Below, in pieces: positions 39,815 to 47,100 of a stretch of DNA of 53,591 nt. The notes beneath the pieces were generated by a model. It did not search any database. It had not been told where the DNA came from and saw nothing but the letters and a program-made list of their open reading frames with translations. How positions within the stretch are numbered: position 1 is the stretch's first letter; the number at the start of each line of letters is the position of its first letter. This DNA comes from Macrococcus brunensis. Lineage in GTDB: Bacteria > Bacillota > Bacilli > Staphylococcales > Staphylococcaceae. The position numbers and the translations under genes are program-made. The stretch is from positions 1-53,591 of the forward strand of contig NZ_SCWA01000015.1 in NCBI RefSeq assembly GCF_004359615.1. Reading direction: 5' to 3'.

Positions 39815-41522
39815 GAGATTCCTCCTGACTGCGTGCGATATCCTGATAGAGGCTGCTAGTATTCATTAATTCCGCGTGTGTCCCTTTAGCCACTATCCGG
39901 CCATGTTCAAGAAGCAGAATCTGATCAGCTGTTTTAGCGGTATGGATTTTCTGAGTGACGATGATACGCGTCATATCCAGTTCCTTAAGTGAATCGAACA
40001 AACGGCCTTCCGTATGGATATCGAGAGCTGACGTACTATCATCCAGAATGAGGATTCCGGGCTTTTTAATCAGCGCACGGGCGATGGCCAGTCGCTGTTT
40101 CTGGCCTCCTGACAGGTTGACACCTTGCTGTCCCACTCTTGTGCTGTAATCATCATCAAAGTTCATGATTGAATCATGGATCTGAGCGATTTCAGCTGCT
40201 CTATAGACTTCCTTGGCACTTGCCTCACTATCACCCCAGCGTACATTGTCGATAATAGAACCGGTAAAGAGCGTCGTCTTCTGCGGCACATAACCGATAA
40301 ATTCACGCAGCGTTTTCATGTCCCAGTGACGCACATCCTGTTCATTGACCAGAACTTCTCCAGCAGAAACTTCATACATCCTTGGAATCAGTGAGAGCAA
40401 TGCAGATTTACCTGCACCTGTCTGTCCCATAATGACGAACTTATCGCCGCTGTTCACTTTAAAAGAGACATCCTGTAAAACATAATCCTGTGCCGACGGA
40501 TATTTAAAAGAAACATTTTTAAACTCAACGGTGTTGTTCAGCTTAACTGTCGCAATTTCATCTGTCGCTAGTTTCTCATCTACTGGTGTGTTCAGGACTT
40601 CGCTGATGCGGTCAGCGCTTGCTTTCGCACGAGAAAATGCGATGATAATAAACGCGAACATAGAGAAGCCACCTTGCATCCGCAGTGCGTAGTTGATGAC
40701 CGCGACTAAAGAGCCGACTTCGAGTGCATTTGACTGAATCATATCACTTCCGAACCAGATGACGAGAAGCATGGATAAATTCATGATAATGAGGAGTACG
40801 GGCATGATACTTTCCATCAGTCTAAGCGCATAAACCGTATCTTTTCTAATAGGCGTCGCAACGTCATCAAACTTCTCTGTTTCATAAGGTCCATTTAAAG
40901 TAGACTTAATCAGACGTACCCCTTCCAGGTTCTGCTGAACGAAGCGATTGAGATGATCGGTCCTCTTCTGGATACGCAGGAAAATTTTCATGCCACTTCG
41001 GGCTGTGAAAAACAGAAAAATAGCCAGGAGCGGCGTACCAATTACGAGATAGATAGCGATTTCTGGTGCTATCACAAAACTCATAATGATACTGCCGATC
41101 ACAGATAAAGGCGCTTTCAGCATAATACGCAGACTCATAAAGAGCACCATTTCATTCGCGATAATATCACTCGTCAGCCTAGTGATCAGACTCGATGTCT
41201 TAAACTGGCTGAGTGTTTTCAGCGAGAAGCCTTGGATCTTTCTGAAAATTGCATTACGCAGATCATATGAAAACATATGACAGACGTGAGAAGAGATAAA
41301 TGAGTTCAACACACCCGCAAAGAAAGCAATTAAACTGATGCCGAGCATGATGAGCAAATAAGTCTGGATATAGCCGATATCGTTCTGCAGAATGCCGTTA
41401 TCAATAATATTCTTCATGAGGATAGGTGCATACATATCGACAAATAGCTCTGACAGCATCAAAATAAGCGCAAATAACATAAGACCGAGATAAGGACGGG
41501 TGAACTTGATGACTGTTTGCAT
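39807..41522 (-). CDS. ABC exporter half-transporter, first subunit of a heterodimer
   Basis: 571 residues. Six membrane helices ('YLGLMLFALILMLSELFVDM' onward) and one nucleotide-binding domain: Walker A 'VIMGQTGAGKSALLSLIPRM', canonical signature 'NLSGGQKQRLAIARAL', and Walker B 'ILILDDSTSALDIHTE', where Asp replaces the catalytic Glu. It therefore contributes a poorly hydrolysing site that pairs with the complementary defects of the partner. Start ATG at 41522 follows AAGAAAGGGGTTTTTCA. Confidence 0.93.
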   Translation of the reverse strand: MQTVIKFTRPYLGLMLFALILMLSELFVDMYAPILMKNIIDNGILQNDIGYIQTYLLIMLGISLIAFFAGVLNSFISSHVCHMFSYDLRNAIFRKIQGFSLKTLSQFKTSSLITRLTSDIIANEMVLFMSLRIMLKAPLSVIGSIIMSFVIAPEIAIYLVIGTPLLAIFLFFTARSGMKIFLRIQKRTDHLNRFVQQNLEGVRLIKSTLNGPYETEKFDDVATPIRKDTVYALRLMESIMPVLLIIMNLSMLLVIWFGSDMIQSNALEVGSLVAVINYALRMQGGFSMFAFIIIAFSRAKASADRISEVLNTPVDEKLATDEIATVKLNNTVEFKNVSFKYPSAQDYVLQDVSFKVNSGDKFVIMGQTGAGKSALLSLIPRMYEVSAGEVLVNEQDVRHWDMKTLREFIGYVPQKTTLFTGSIIDNVRWGDSEASAKEVYRAAEIAQIHDSIMNFDDDYSTRVGQQGVNLSGGQKQRLAIARALIKKPGILILDDSTSALDIHTEGRLFDSLKELDMTRIIVTQKIHTAKTADQILLLEHGRIVAKGTHAELMNTSSLYQDIARSQEESHD

Positions 41523-41594
41523 TGAAAAACCCCTTTCTTTCGTATTCCGAATTAGTTTAATTATGCCATATCGGCACTAAAAATAATCAATAGT

Positions 41595-41623
41595 TTGCCT
41601 GAAAGTATGCAGCCTATTATAAT
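41595..41623 (+). promoter_or_regulatory. Promoter of the DedA gene
   Basis: TTGCCT (41595-41600), 17-base spacer, TATAAT (41618-41623), 32 bases before the start codon. It lies in the divergent gap with the ABC exporter operon. Confidence 0.7.
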
Positions 41624-41655
41624 AAAAGAGTTACTAAATTAGATAGGAGCAAATA

Positions 41656-42309
41656 ATGAACTTTTTTTCTCAGCTCATGGATTTTATTCTGCACATTGAT
41701 AAACATCTAATCAGCATCGTCAGCCAGTATGGCACGCTGACTTATGGTATTTTGTTTTTAATTATTTTTATTGAAACAGGACTCGTCATCATGCCGTTCC
41801 TGCCAGGCGACTCCATGCTGTTTGCAGCAGCGGCACTAGCACCGCAAGGCGCACTTAATATCTGGTTATTATTTCTTGTCTGCTTTGTAGCTGCTGTATT
41901 AGGAGATACGCTGAACTATCATATCGGTAAATGGGCTGGCCTTGGCGTTACGAAACATCCTCGTTTCGGCCGCTTTATCAAAGAAGAACATTTACTGAAA
42001 GCAACAAGTTTCTTCAATAAATATGGCGGTAAAACAATAGTGATGGCCCGCTTTATGCCGTTTATCCGTACTTTCATTCCTTTCGTAGCAGGTGCCAGCC
42101 GTATGCATTATAGCTATTTCATTATCTATAATGTCGTAGGTGCCTTTCTCTGGGTAGGTGTCTGTCTCGGACTTGGCTATTTCTTCGGTAACATACCTAT
42201 CGTCAAAGATAATTTTGAAATCGTCTTAATACTCATTATTGTCATCTCAGTCTTACCAGCAGTTATCAGTGCATTTAAGGCCTGGCGAGAAAAAAGAAGT
42301 CATTCTTAA
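41656..42309 (+). CDS. DedA-family membrane protein
   Basis: 217 residues with several hydrophobic segments including re-entrant ones. Key family text: 'LFLIIFIETGLVIMPFLPGDSMLFAAAALA' (ETG...PGD acidic pair), 'LGDTLNYHIGKWAG', and 'IVMARFMPFIRTFIPFVAGASRM' with the conserved Arg residues. DedA proteins are linked to membrane lipid flipping (including undecaprenyl phosphate or phosphatidylethanolamine for some members) and to membrane potential. Which lipid applies here is not known. ATG at 41656 follows GATAGGAGCAAATA. Confidence 0.93.
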   Translation: MNFFSQLMDFILHIDKHLISIVSQYGTLTYGILFLIIFIETGLVIMPFLPGDSMLFAAAALAPQGALNIWLLFLVCFVAAVLGDTLNYHIGKWAGLGVTKHPRFGRFIKEEHLLKATSFFNKYGGKTIVMARFMPFIRTFIPFVAGASRMHYSYFIIYNVVGAFLWVGVCLGLGYFFGNIPIVKDNFEIVLILIIVISVLPAVISAFKAWREKRSHS

Positions 42310-42319
42310 TGAATGACTT
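42297..42319 (+). terminator. Terminator of the DedA gene
   Basis: AAGTCATTC / GAATGACTT around TTAAT, followed by a T-run. It overlaps the DedA stop codon region. Confidence 0.85.
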
Positions 42320-42375
42320 TTATTTTTTTACAATTATTTAATATGGATGTGCTACATTGTACTTGGAGGTGGCGA

Positions 42376-43260
42376 ATGGCCTATAAAACAAGACCGAGAC
42401 CACAGGAAATAATCTATTCAGAAGCGCTTGAAAATCGGTTTTCATTTGAAATATCGAACAGCATCATCGGTTATGATGGTGAAGCTTTGTTTGCAGAGTG
42501 GCTATATAATCTGCCGAATGCCTGTGTTCTATGGGACATTCACTTGAGTCCTAAATATAAAGGTGAAGTACAATATGACTTTATTGTGAACCATGAACTG
42601 ACTGTCTATCATTTTGACGTTAAAAATTACAAAGGGCAATATCACTATGTTAATGAAAATTTGCAGAACAGTTACCGGCGCATCATCAAAAATCCTGAAC
42701 TACAGCTACAACGCGCACACGAATACTTAAGTCATGTGATCAATCAGTTTGATTCTATCTACAGTGTTGAGAGCTATATCTGTTTTGTCAATGAAACATT
42801 CTATATGGAAGCGCCGCCGAAGTACCCACACTGGCTGATGCGTCCGCAGATATTCCATAAACTTGATGAACTGAAAGTAGCGAATAGTAATTCGGCAAAT
42901 AATCGATTGCTAGCGGATTATTTAATCAGACAACATATTGAAAAAGAAGAAATATTTAAACGCGTGCCGATCGAACACATTAGAAAAGGCCTTAAATGTC
43001 CAAGTTGTATGAAGATTAATGCAGTTAAGACAGAGATAATTAAATTTAAATGTGTTCTTTGTAATACGACTGGTAAAAACGCTGATCTTATCCATTTCAA
43101 TCTAGAGGAACTCTATGTACTAAAGAATGCCCCAATTGATATGCGCGATATTCAGCTATTTTTCCCAGAAATTCACCGATCTTCGGTGCAAAGAGTGCTG
43201 GCAAAGTATTTTATACGACTTGGAGCTTCGAAAAAACCCAGCTACGTGCCTAAAGTTTGA
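42376..43260 (+). CDS. NERD nuclease-domain protein with a zinc-ribbon
   Basis: 294 residues. N-terminal NERD (nuclease-related) domain: 'IIGYDGEALFAEWLYNLPNA' (Asp34-Gly-Glu36), 'VQYDFIVNHELTVYHFDVKNYKG' (Asp68, then Asp81-x-Lys83), which gives the acidic/Lys core of restriction-type nucleases. Residues 208-229 hold two CxxC pairs (Cys208, 211, 226, 229), a zinc-ribbon, followed by a C-terminal helical segment that may bind DNA ('IQLFFPEIHRSSVQRVLAKY'). ATG at 42376 follows GGAGGTGGCGA. It is monocistronic after DedA. Defence or repair is possible but unproven. Confidence 0.85.
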   Translation: MAYKTRPRPQEIIYSEALENRFSFEISNSIIGYDGEALFAEWLYNLPNACVLWDIHLSPKYKGEVQYDFIVNHELTVYHFDVKNYKGQYHYVNENLQNSYRRIIKNPELQLQRAHEYLSHVINQFDSIYSVESYICFVNETFYMEAPPKYPHWLMRPQIFHKLDELKVANSNSANNRLLADYLIRQHIEKEEIFKRVPIEHIRKGLKCPSCMKINAVKTEIIKFKCVLCNTTGKNADLIHFNLEELYVLKNAPIDMRDIQLFFPEIHRSSVQRVLAKYFIRLGASKKPSYVPKV

Positions 43261-43264
43261 GGTT

Positions 43265-43387
43265 ACTGTTCAACTTCAGATCTAACATGAGCAGCAAATC
43301 ATTTTACTGCTCAACTTTTAAAACAACTCGAGCAACAAATCAAAATGCTGCTCAACTTTTCATTAAAGTTGAACAGCATTCGTCATT
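43265..43387. repeat. Three degenerate 41-base tandem repeats
   Basis: Units start at 43265, 43306 and 43347, each beginning with [AG]CTG[TC]TCAACTT. The first two also share GAGCA[GA]CAAATCA. The last unit holds the hairpin AATGCTGCTCAACTTT / AAAGTTGAACAGCATT (43344-43380), one mismatch. Confidence 0.7.
43344..43380. terminator. Hairpin terminator of the thiamine-precursor transport operon
   Basis: AATGCTGCTCAACTTT / AAAGTTGAACAGCATT, 15 of 16 pairs, with a short loop. On the minus strand it is followed by TTTTGATTTG. It lies between the converging NERD and ABC ATPase genes. Confidence 0.65.
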
Positions 43388-43388
43388 T

Positions 43389-44090
43389 TCATCTCAGCAT
43401 TTCTAGCAACTGTGTTTTCAGCGACACTATTTCCTGTTCTCTCATATGACGTACATCAATGACATGACGGATACTTGCAGGCTTACCCTCCAGCACCACA
43501 ATCCGGTCAGAAAGTTTGATTGCTTCTTCTATACTATGTGTAATCATGAGCACGGTCCGTTTTTCTACTGCCAGTATTTCTTTCAGCCATGCCTGCATGT
43601 CGTAACGTGTGATTTCATCCAGCGCAGAAAAAGGTTCATCCAGTAGCATCAATTCGCCTGGTGTATTGAGTGCGCGCAGAAACGAAACACGCTGCTTCAT
43701 ACCACCGCTTAAACTATCCGGATAATGTTCTCGGATTTCGTCAAAGCCGCTTCGTTCTAATAGTTCATCCAGTCGTCCAGCTGTATCTCCTTTGATTTCA
43801 CTGCCAAGTGCGATATTATCGGCTACTGTCCGCCAAGGCATAAGAGACGGTGTCTGAGGCATGTAGGCAACATGACCAGTACGACCCACAACACTTCGAC
43901 CTTCTAAAATTACTTCCCCTGTATCCGGCACTAATAGTCCGCCAATAATATTGAATATCGTCGATTTACCACTGCCGGAAGACCCTAAAATGGTGACAAA
44001 CTCACCTTCCTGAACTTCCAGATTCACTTGAGATAAGACTTGGTTAGTGCCAAACATATGACTGATATCCTTCAGAATAAGCTTAGTCAT
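43389..44090 (-). CDS. thiZ: Thiamine-precursor ABC transporter ATPase
   Basis: 233 residues. Walker A 'VTILGSSGSGKSTIFNIIGG', Q-loop 'AYMPQTPSLMPWRTVADNIA', signature 'SLSGGMKQRVSFLRAL', Walker B 'LMLLDEPFSALDEITR', switch His 'MITHSIEEAIKLSDR'. The layout is that of nitrate/taurine/NMT1-type importers. Last gene of a TPP-riboswitch operon, overlapping the permease by 8 bases; substrate is likely HMP or a formyl-aminopyrimidine. Confidence 0.9.
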   Translation of the reverse strand: MTKLILKDISHMFGTNQVLSQVNLEVQEGEFVTILGSSGSGKSTIFNIIGGLLVPDTGEVILEGRSVVGRTGHVAYMPQTPSLMPWRTVADNIALGSEIKGDTAGRLDELLERSGFDEIREHYPDSLSGGMKQRVSFLRALNTPGELMLLDEPFSALDEITRYDMQAWLKEILAVEKRTVLMITHSIEEAIKLSDRIVVLEGKPASIRHVIDVRHMREQEIVSLKTQLLEMLR

Positions 44091-44823
44091 GTTTCCACCT
44101 CACTGTCAGCTTCTCTAAGAACCTGATCACGCCGAATATGATAAGCGCAAATATAACAATCCAGACTATCGCAACAAAGACCCGGTCAACCTGAAAGGCA
44201 CGCTGCGCGATAATCATATATTTGCCGAGGCCTTTATCACTGCCCAACCACTCTGAAATAATGGCCCCCATAACGGAATAGGTACCCGCAATCTTGAGGC
44301 CATTAAACAAAAATGGCATACTACCAGGCCACTCCAGTTTTCTGAAAATCTGCATACGGCTCGCACCTGAAATCAGCATATACTTCTTCAGATCTTTATC
44401 GACCGATTTGAATCCTTCAAGAAGACTGACCGTCACTGGAAAGAAACAGACGAGTGTAATGACGATAAGTTTTGGCAGAAGGCCAAAACCAAACCAGATG
44501 ACGAGAAGCGGTGCTATAACAATGACCGGTACATTCTGACTGACCACAAGCAGCGGATAGATGAACGGCTCAAGCGCAGGCACAAGATGCAGAATGACAG
44601 CCATCATGACGCCAAACACAATCGACATCCCTAAACCCTCCAGCACAAGAAGTACAGTCGGTATAAGATCATCTTTATAATCCGGAAAAGCTGTAACAAA
44701 TGCTGATGCAATAGCGCTCGGTGCTGGTAGTGTATAACTGTCTACATTGAGTAGTCGTACGAGCACTTCCCATAGTGCCAGCAGCACCACAATAAAAAGA
44801 GTAAACTTTAAATAGTATTTCAT
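44083..44823 (-). CDS. thiX: Thiamine-precursor ABC transporter permease
   Basis: 246 residues, about six membrane helices. The EAA-like loop is 'DKDLKKYMLISGASRMQIFRKLEWPGSMPFLFNGLKIAGTYS', as in SsuC/ThiX permeases. 'AIISEWLGSDKGLGKYMIIAQRAF' is the usual next segment. It overlaps the small thiamine-binding gene by 4 bases and the ATPase gene by 8. Its assignment to thiamine precursors rests on the operon and riboswitch. Confidence 0.9.
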   Translation of the reverse strand: MKYYLKFTLFIVVLLALWEVLVRLLNVDSYTLPAPSAIASAFVTAFPDYKDDLIPTVLLVLEGLGMSIVFGVMMAVILHLVPALEPFIYPLLVVSQNVPVIVIAPLLVIWFGFGLLPKLIVITLVCFFPVTVSLLEGFKSVDKDLKKYMLISGASRMQIFRKLEWPGSMPFLFNGLKIAGTYSVMGAIISEWLGSDKGLGKYMIIAQRAFQVDRVFVAIVWIVIFALIIFGVIRFLEKLTVRWKHD

Positions 44824-45107
44824 CTGTATTTTTTGACGAGTTCAGTCATCGATGCAACTTCAGCATGATAGAACTTGACTTGAGAGATGACACTGACAAT
44901 ACCTTCAGCCATCATCTTGTTGTTCATCTCTTCAATGAGCTGCAGGAGTTCCGGCATATTCCCTTCTATTGTTGTATCAAGCGGATTCACGACATAAGGC
45001 AGACCACTCGCCTGAATGATTTCAATGGCCTTATCGACATAAGGAATCACATCTTCACCGTTCGGTGTCTTCGGTATAATCTGGATGCTCATCAATGTAT
45101 TAGCCAT
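44820..45107 (-). CDS. Small thiamine-binding-domain protein (MTH1187/YqgV type)
   Basis: 95 residues. 'MSIQIIPKTPNGEDVIPYVD', 'YVVNPLDTTIEGNMPELLQLIEEMNNKM' and 'ISQVKFYH' match the ferredoxin-like fold of the MTH1187/thiamine-binding (PF01910) group. Members bind thiamine or HMP and often sit beside ThiXYZ-type transporters. No signal peptide, so it is cytoplasmic. It starts one base inside the thiY stop (TAATG-type junction) and overlaps the permease by 4 bases. Confidence 0.87.
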   Translation of the reverse strand: MANTLMSIQIIPKTPNGEDVIPYVDKAIEIIQASGLPYVVNPLDTTIEGNMPELLQLIEEMNNKMMAEGIVSVISQVKFYHAEVASMTELVKKYR

Positions 45108-46096
45108 TAGTTCCCCTCCACAAATTCATTGGTAAATGCTTCTTCAGCATTGAAATCTTTTTTAATGATTTTATTCTCTTTCATAAACTGTGCAAAGTTC
45201 TCCCAGACTTTCTTATCCTGTACGCCCCACTCTTTTGCATCGTCCTGATACTTATCTTTCAAGTATTCCTGACTCTTATAAACCAGTTCTTTACTCTCTT
45301 TTAATTCAGGTGCTTCTTTAAGTAAAATATCAGCGCTTGCTTTTGGGTCTTTAATCGCAAACTCGTAGCCTTCCTGAACAGACGCCATAAAGGCATCGAC
45401 TGTTTCCTTATCAGACTGGATATATTTTTCATTTGCAATGATGACCGGCGTATAGTAATCGAGGTTTTTGTCGTAATCTGTTAAATACTGCATGTTGACT
45501 TTTTCGCCGCGTGTCTCTGCTTCAATACCGGTCCAGGCATAGTAAACCCAGGCAAAATCGATATTTTTCTTAGAGGCTGTGAAGAAATCGGTATTACCCA
45601 TATTGACGACTTTGACGTCTTTAACATCTGCTCCGTCTTTTTTCATAACGGCATCAATAATCGGTTTCTCAATCGGCGCACCCCAGCCGCCATAAGTCTT
45701 ACCGGCATAGTCTTTAGGTGATTTAATATTTTTAGAGGCAAGACTCATAAACCCGCTCGTATTGTGCTGAATAATCGCTCCGATTGATTTGACCGGCACG
45801 CCTTCCGTACGTTCCTGAGTAACTTGTTCCTGCGCGCTGATACCAAACTGAACTTTGTTGGCAGCAACGAGCTGGTCTGCTGTCACGTCTCCAGGTGTTT
45901 TAATCGTTACGTCAAGACCATGTTCTTTAAAATAGCCTTTGTCTTTAGCCACGTAAATACCTGTGTGATTCGTGTTAGGTGTCCAGTCAAGCATCAGTGT
46001 TACTTTTTTCAGTTCTTTTGAATCTTTCTTCTCGCCTTGATCACTGCAGCCTGCTAATAAGATTAGACAGCTTGCGCCTACTAATAATTTCTTCAT
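45107..46096 (-). CDS. thiY: Thiamine-precursor substrate-binding lipoprotein, NMT1/THI5 type
   Basis: 329 residues. Lipobox 'LILLAGC' gives Cys17 lipidation. 'VTLMLDWTPNTNHTGIYVAKDKGYFKEHGLDV' is the hallmark of the NMT1/THI5-like family, followed by 'FGISAQEQVTQERTEGVPVKSIGAIIQHNTSGFM' and 'YGGWGAPIEKPIIDAVM'. These bind pyrimidine precursors of thiamine such as HMP or formyl-aminopyrimidine. ATG at 46096 follows AATGGAGGAAAACTG. First gene of thiY-(TBP)-thiX-thiZ, behind a TPP riboswitch. Confidence 0.94.
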   Translation of the reverse strand: MKKLLVGASCLILLAGCSDQGEKKDSKELKKVTLMLDWTPNTNHTGIYVAKDKGYFKEHGLDVTIKTPGDVTADQLVAANKVQFGISAQEQVTQERTEGVPVKSIGAIIQHNTSGFMSLASKNIKSPKDYAGKTYGGWGAPIEKPIIDAVMKKDGADVKDVKVVNMGNTDFFTASKKNIDFAWVYYAWTGIEAETRGEKVNMQYLTDYDKNLDYYTPVIIANEKYIQSDKETVDAFMASVQEGYEFAIKDPKASADILLKEAPELKESKELVYKSQEYLKDKYQDDAKEWGVQDKKVWENFAQFMKENKIIKKDFNAEEAFTNEFVEGN

Positions 46097-46111
46097 CAGT
46101 TTTCCTCCATT

Positions 46112-46140
46112 AAAAAAACACAACCTGCTGAGGTTGTGTT
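46112..46140 (-). terminator. Riboswitch-controlled terminator upstream of thiY
   Basis: AACACAACCT / AGGTTGTGTT with a GCTG loop, T-run on the minus strand (46118-46111). It is placed directly after the TPP aptamer, so aptamer folding should decide whether it forms. Confidence 0.88.
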
Positions 46141-46145
46141 TGAGA

Positions 46146-46226
46146 CACTTCCCTCCGTCAGCATTATCTGACCAGGTTAAAAGGGTTTAGGATAAAATCC
46201 AGTCTCAGCACGAAGCTCCCCTAGTG
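46146..46226 (-). ncRNA. TPP riboswitch aptamer (THI element)
   Basis: On the minus strand the element begins CACTAGGGGAGC, then GCTGAGA, and ends with the conserved core ACCTGGTCAGATAATGCTGA then CGGAGGGAAGTG. These are the defining THI-box segments. It is followed by a terminator hairpin, so control is by transcription attenuation: TPP present, transcription stops. Confidence 0.96.
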
Positions 46227-46236
46227 TTTTTATGAT

Positions 46237-47100
46237 TTATTTAAATTGTAACATAAGATCATTGAATTCGGGCTGTGTAATTTTCATCTCTGCCTGAGAT
46301 AAATTCGGGCTATAGCCGTCGATCTGTTCTGCGTAGCTTGGTGTCTCTGTATCCTGATAGACAATACCTGTCACGAGGCCGTCATGCTCCATTACGGTTG
46401 ATAACGCCTGAGATTTATTAGTAGGGTCGTAACCTTCAATGTCAGCGATTTTAGTCAGGTTTTCCTTGAACCAGTCGTACGTATTAATTTTGTTATAAGT
46501 GACACATGGTGAGAAAACATTGATAAAAGAGAATCCTTTATGCTGAATACCCGCTTCAATAATCGCCGTCAGTTCTTTAATATCTGATGAGAAACTTTGT
46601 GCGATAAATGTTGCACCACTTGTGATTGCCAGTTCAAGAGGCGATACATTCTTTTCAATAGAGCCTTTAGGTGTCGTCTTCGTCACAAAACCGTGCGCTG
46701 AACTCGGTGAAGTCTGTCCTTTTGTCAGTCCATAAATCTGGTTATCCATGACAATGTAAGTTAAGTCAATGTTACGGCGCAGCGCATGAATCGTATGACC
46801 CATACCAATCGCGAAACCATCTCCGTCACCACCAGAAGCGATGACTGTCAGTTCCTGGTTGGCCATCTTCACACCTTGAGCAAGCGGTAATGCGCGACCA
46901 TGAATGCTGTGGAAGCCGTATGAATTGATATACCCTGATAAACGGCCAGAACAGCCTATACCGGTAATAACAGCGAGGTTCTCCGGCTCAAGGCCGACTC
47001 CTGCTGCTGCTTTTTGGATAGCGGCCTGCACAGAGAAATCTCCGCAGCCCGGACACCAGTTAGGTTTTACTGTATTTCTGAAATCTTTGAATGTTGCCAT
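46237..47100 (-). CDS. korB: 2-oxoacid:ferredoxin oxidoreductase, beta subunit
   Basis: 287 residues. 4Fe-4S ligand Cys in 'KPNWCPGCGDFSVQAAIQ', 'VITGIGCSGRLSGY' and 'NVFSPCVTYNKIN'. The TPP motif 'VIASGGDGDGFAIGMGHTIHALRRNIDLTYIVMDNQIYG' runs GDG to N. With the alpha subunit it forms a two-subunit enzyme that decarboxylates 2-oxoacids (probably 2-oxoglutarate or pyruvate) onto CoA and reduces ferredoxin. It overlaps korA by one base. Its stop is only 10 bases before the TPP riboswitch, with no terminator of its own. Confidence 0.95.
   Translation of the reverse strand: MATFKDFRNTVKPNWCPGCGDFSVQAAIQKAAAGVGLEPENLAVITGIGCSGRLSGYINSYGFHSIHGRALPLAQGVKMANQELTVIASGGDGDGFAIGMGHTIHALRRNIDLTYIVMDNQIYGLTKGQTSPSSAHGFVTKTTPKGSIEKNVSPLELAITSGATFIAQSFSSDIKELTAIIEAGIQHKGFSFINVFSPCVTYNKINTYDWFKENLTKIADIEGYDPTNKSQALSTVMEHDGLVTGIVYQDTETPSYAEQIDGYSPNLSQAEMKITQPEFNDLMLQFK

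Noticed and set aside
43265-43387. CRISPR array
   Set aside because: Only three degenerate units with no distinct spacers and no cas genes; better explained as a duplicated terminator.
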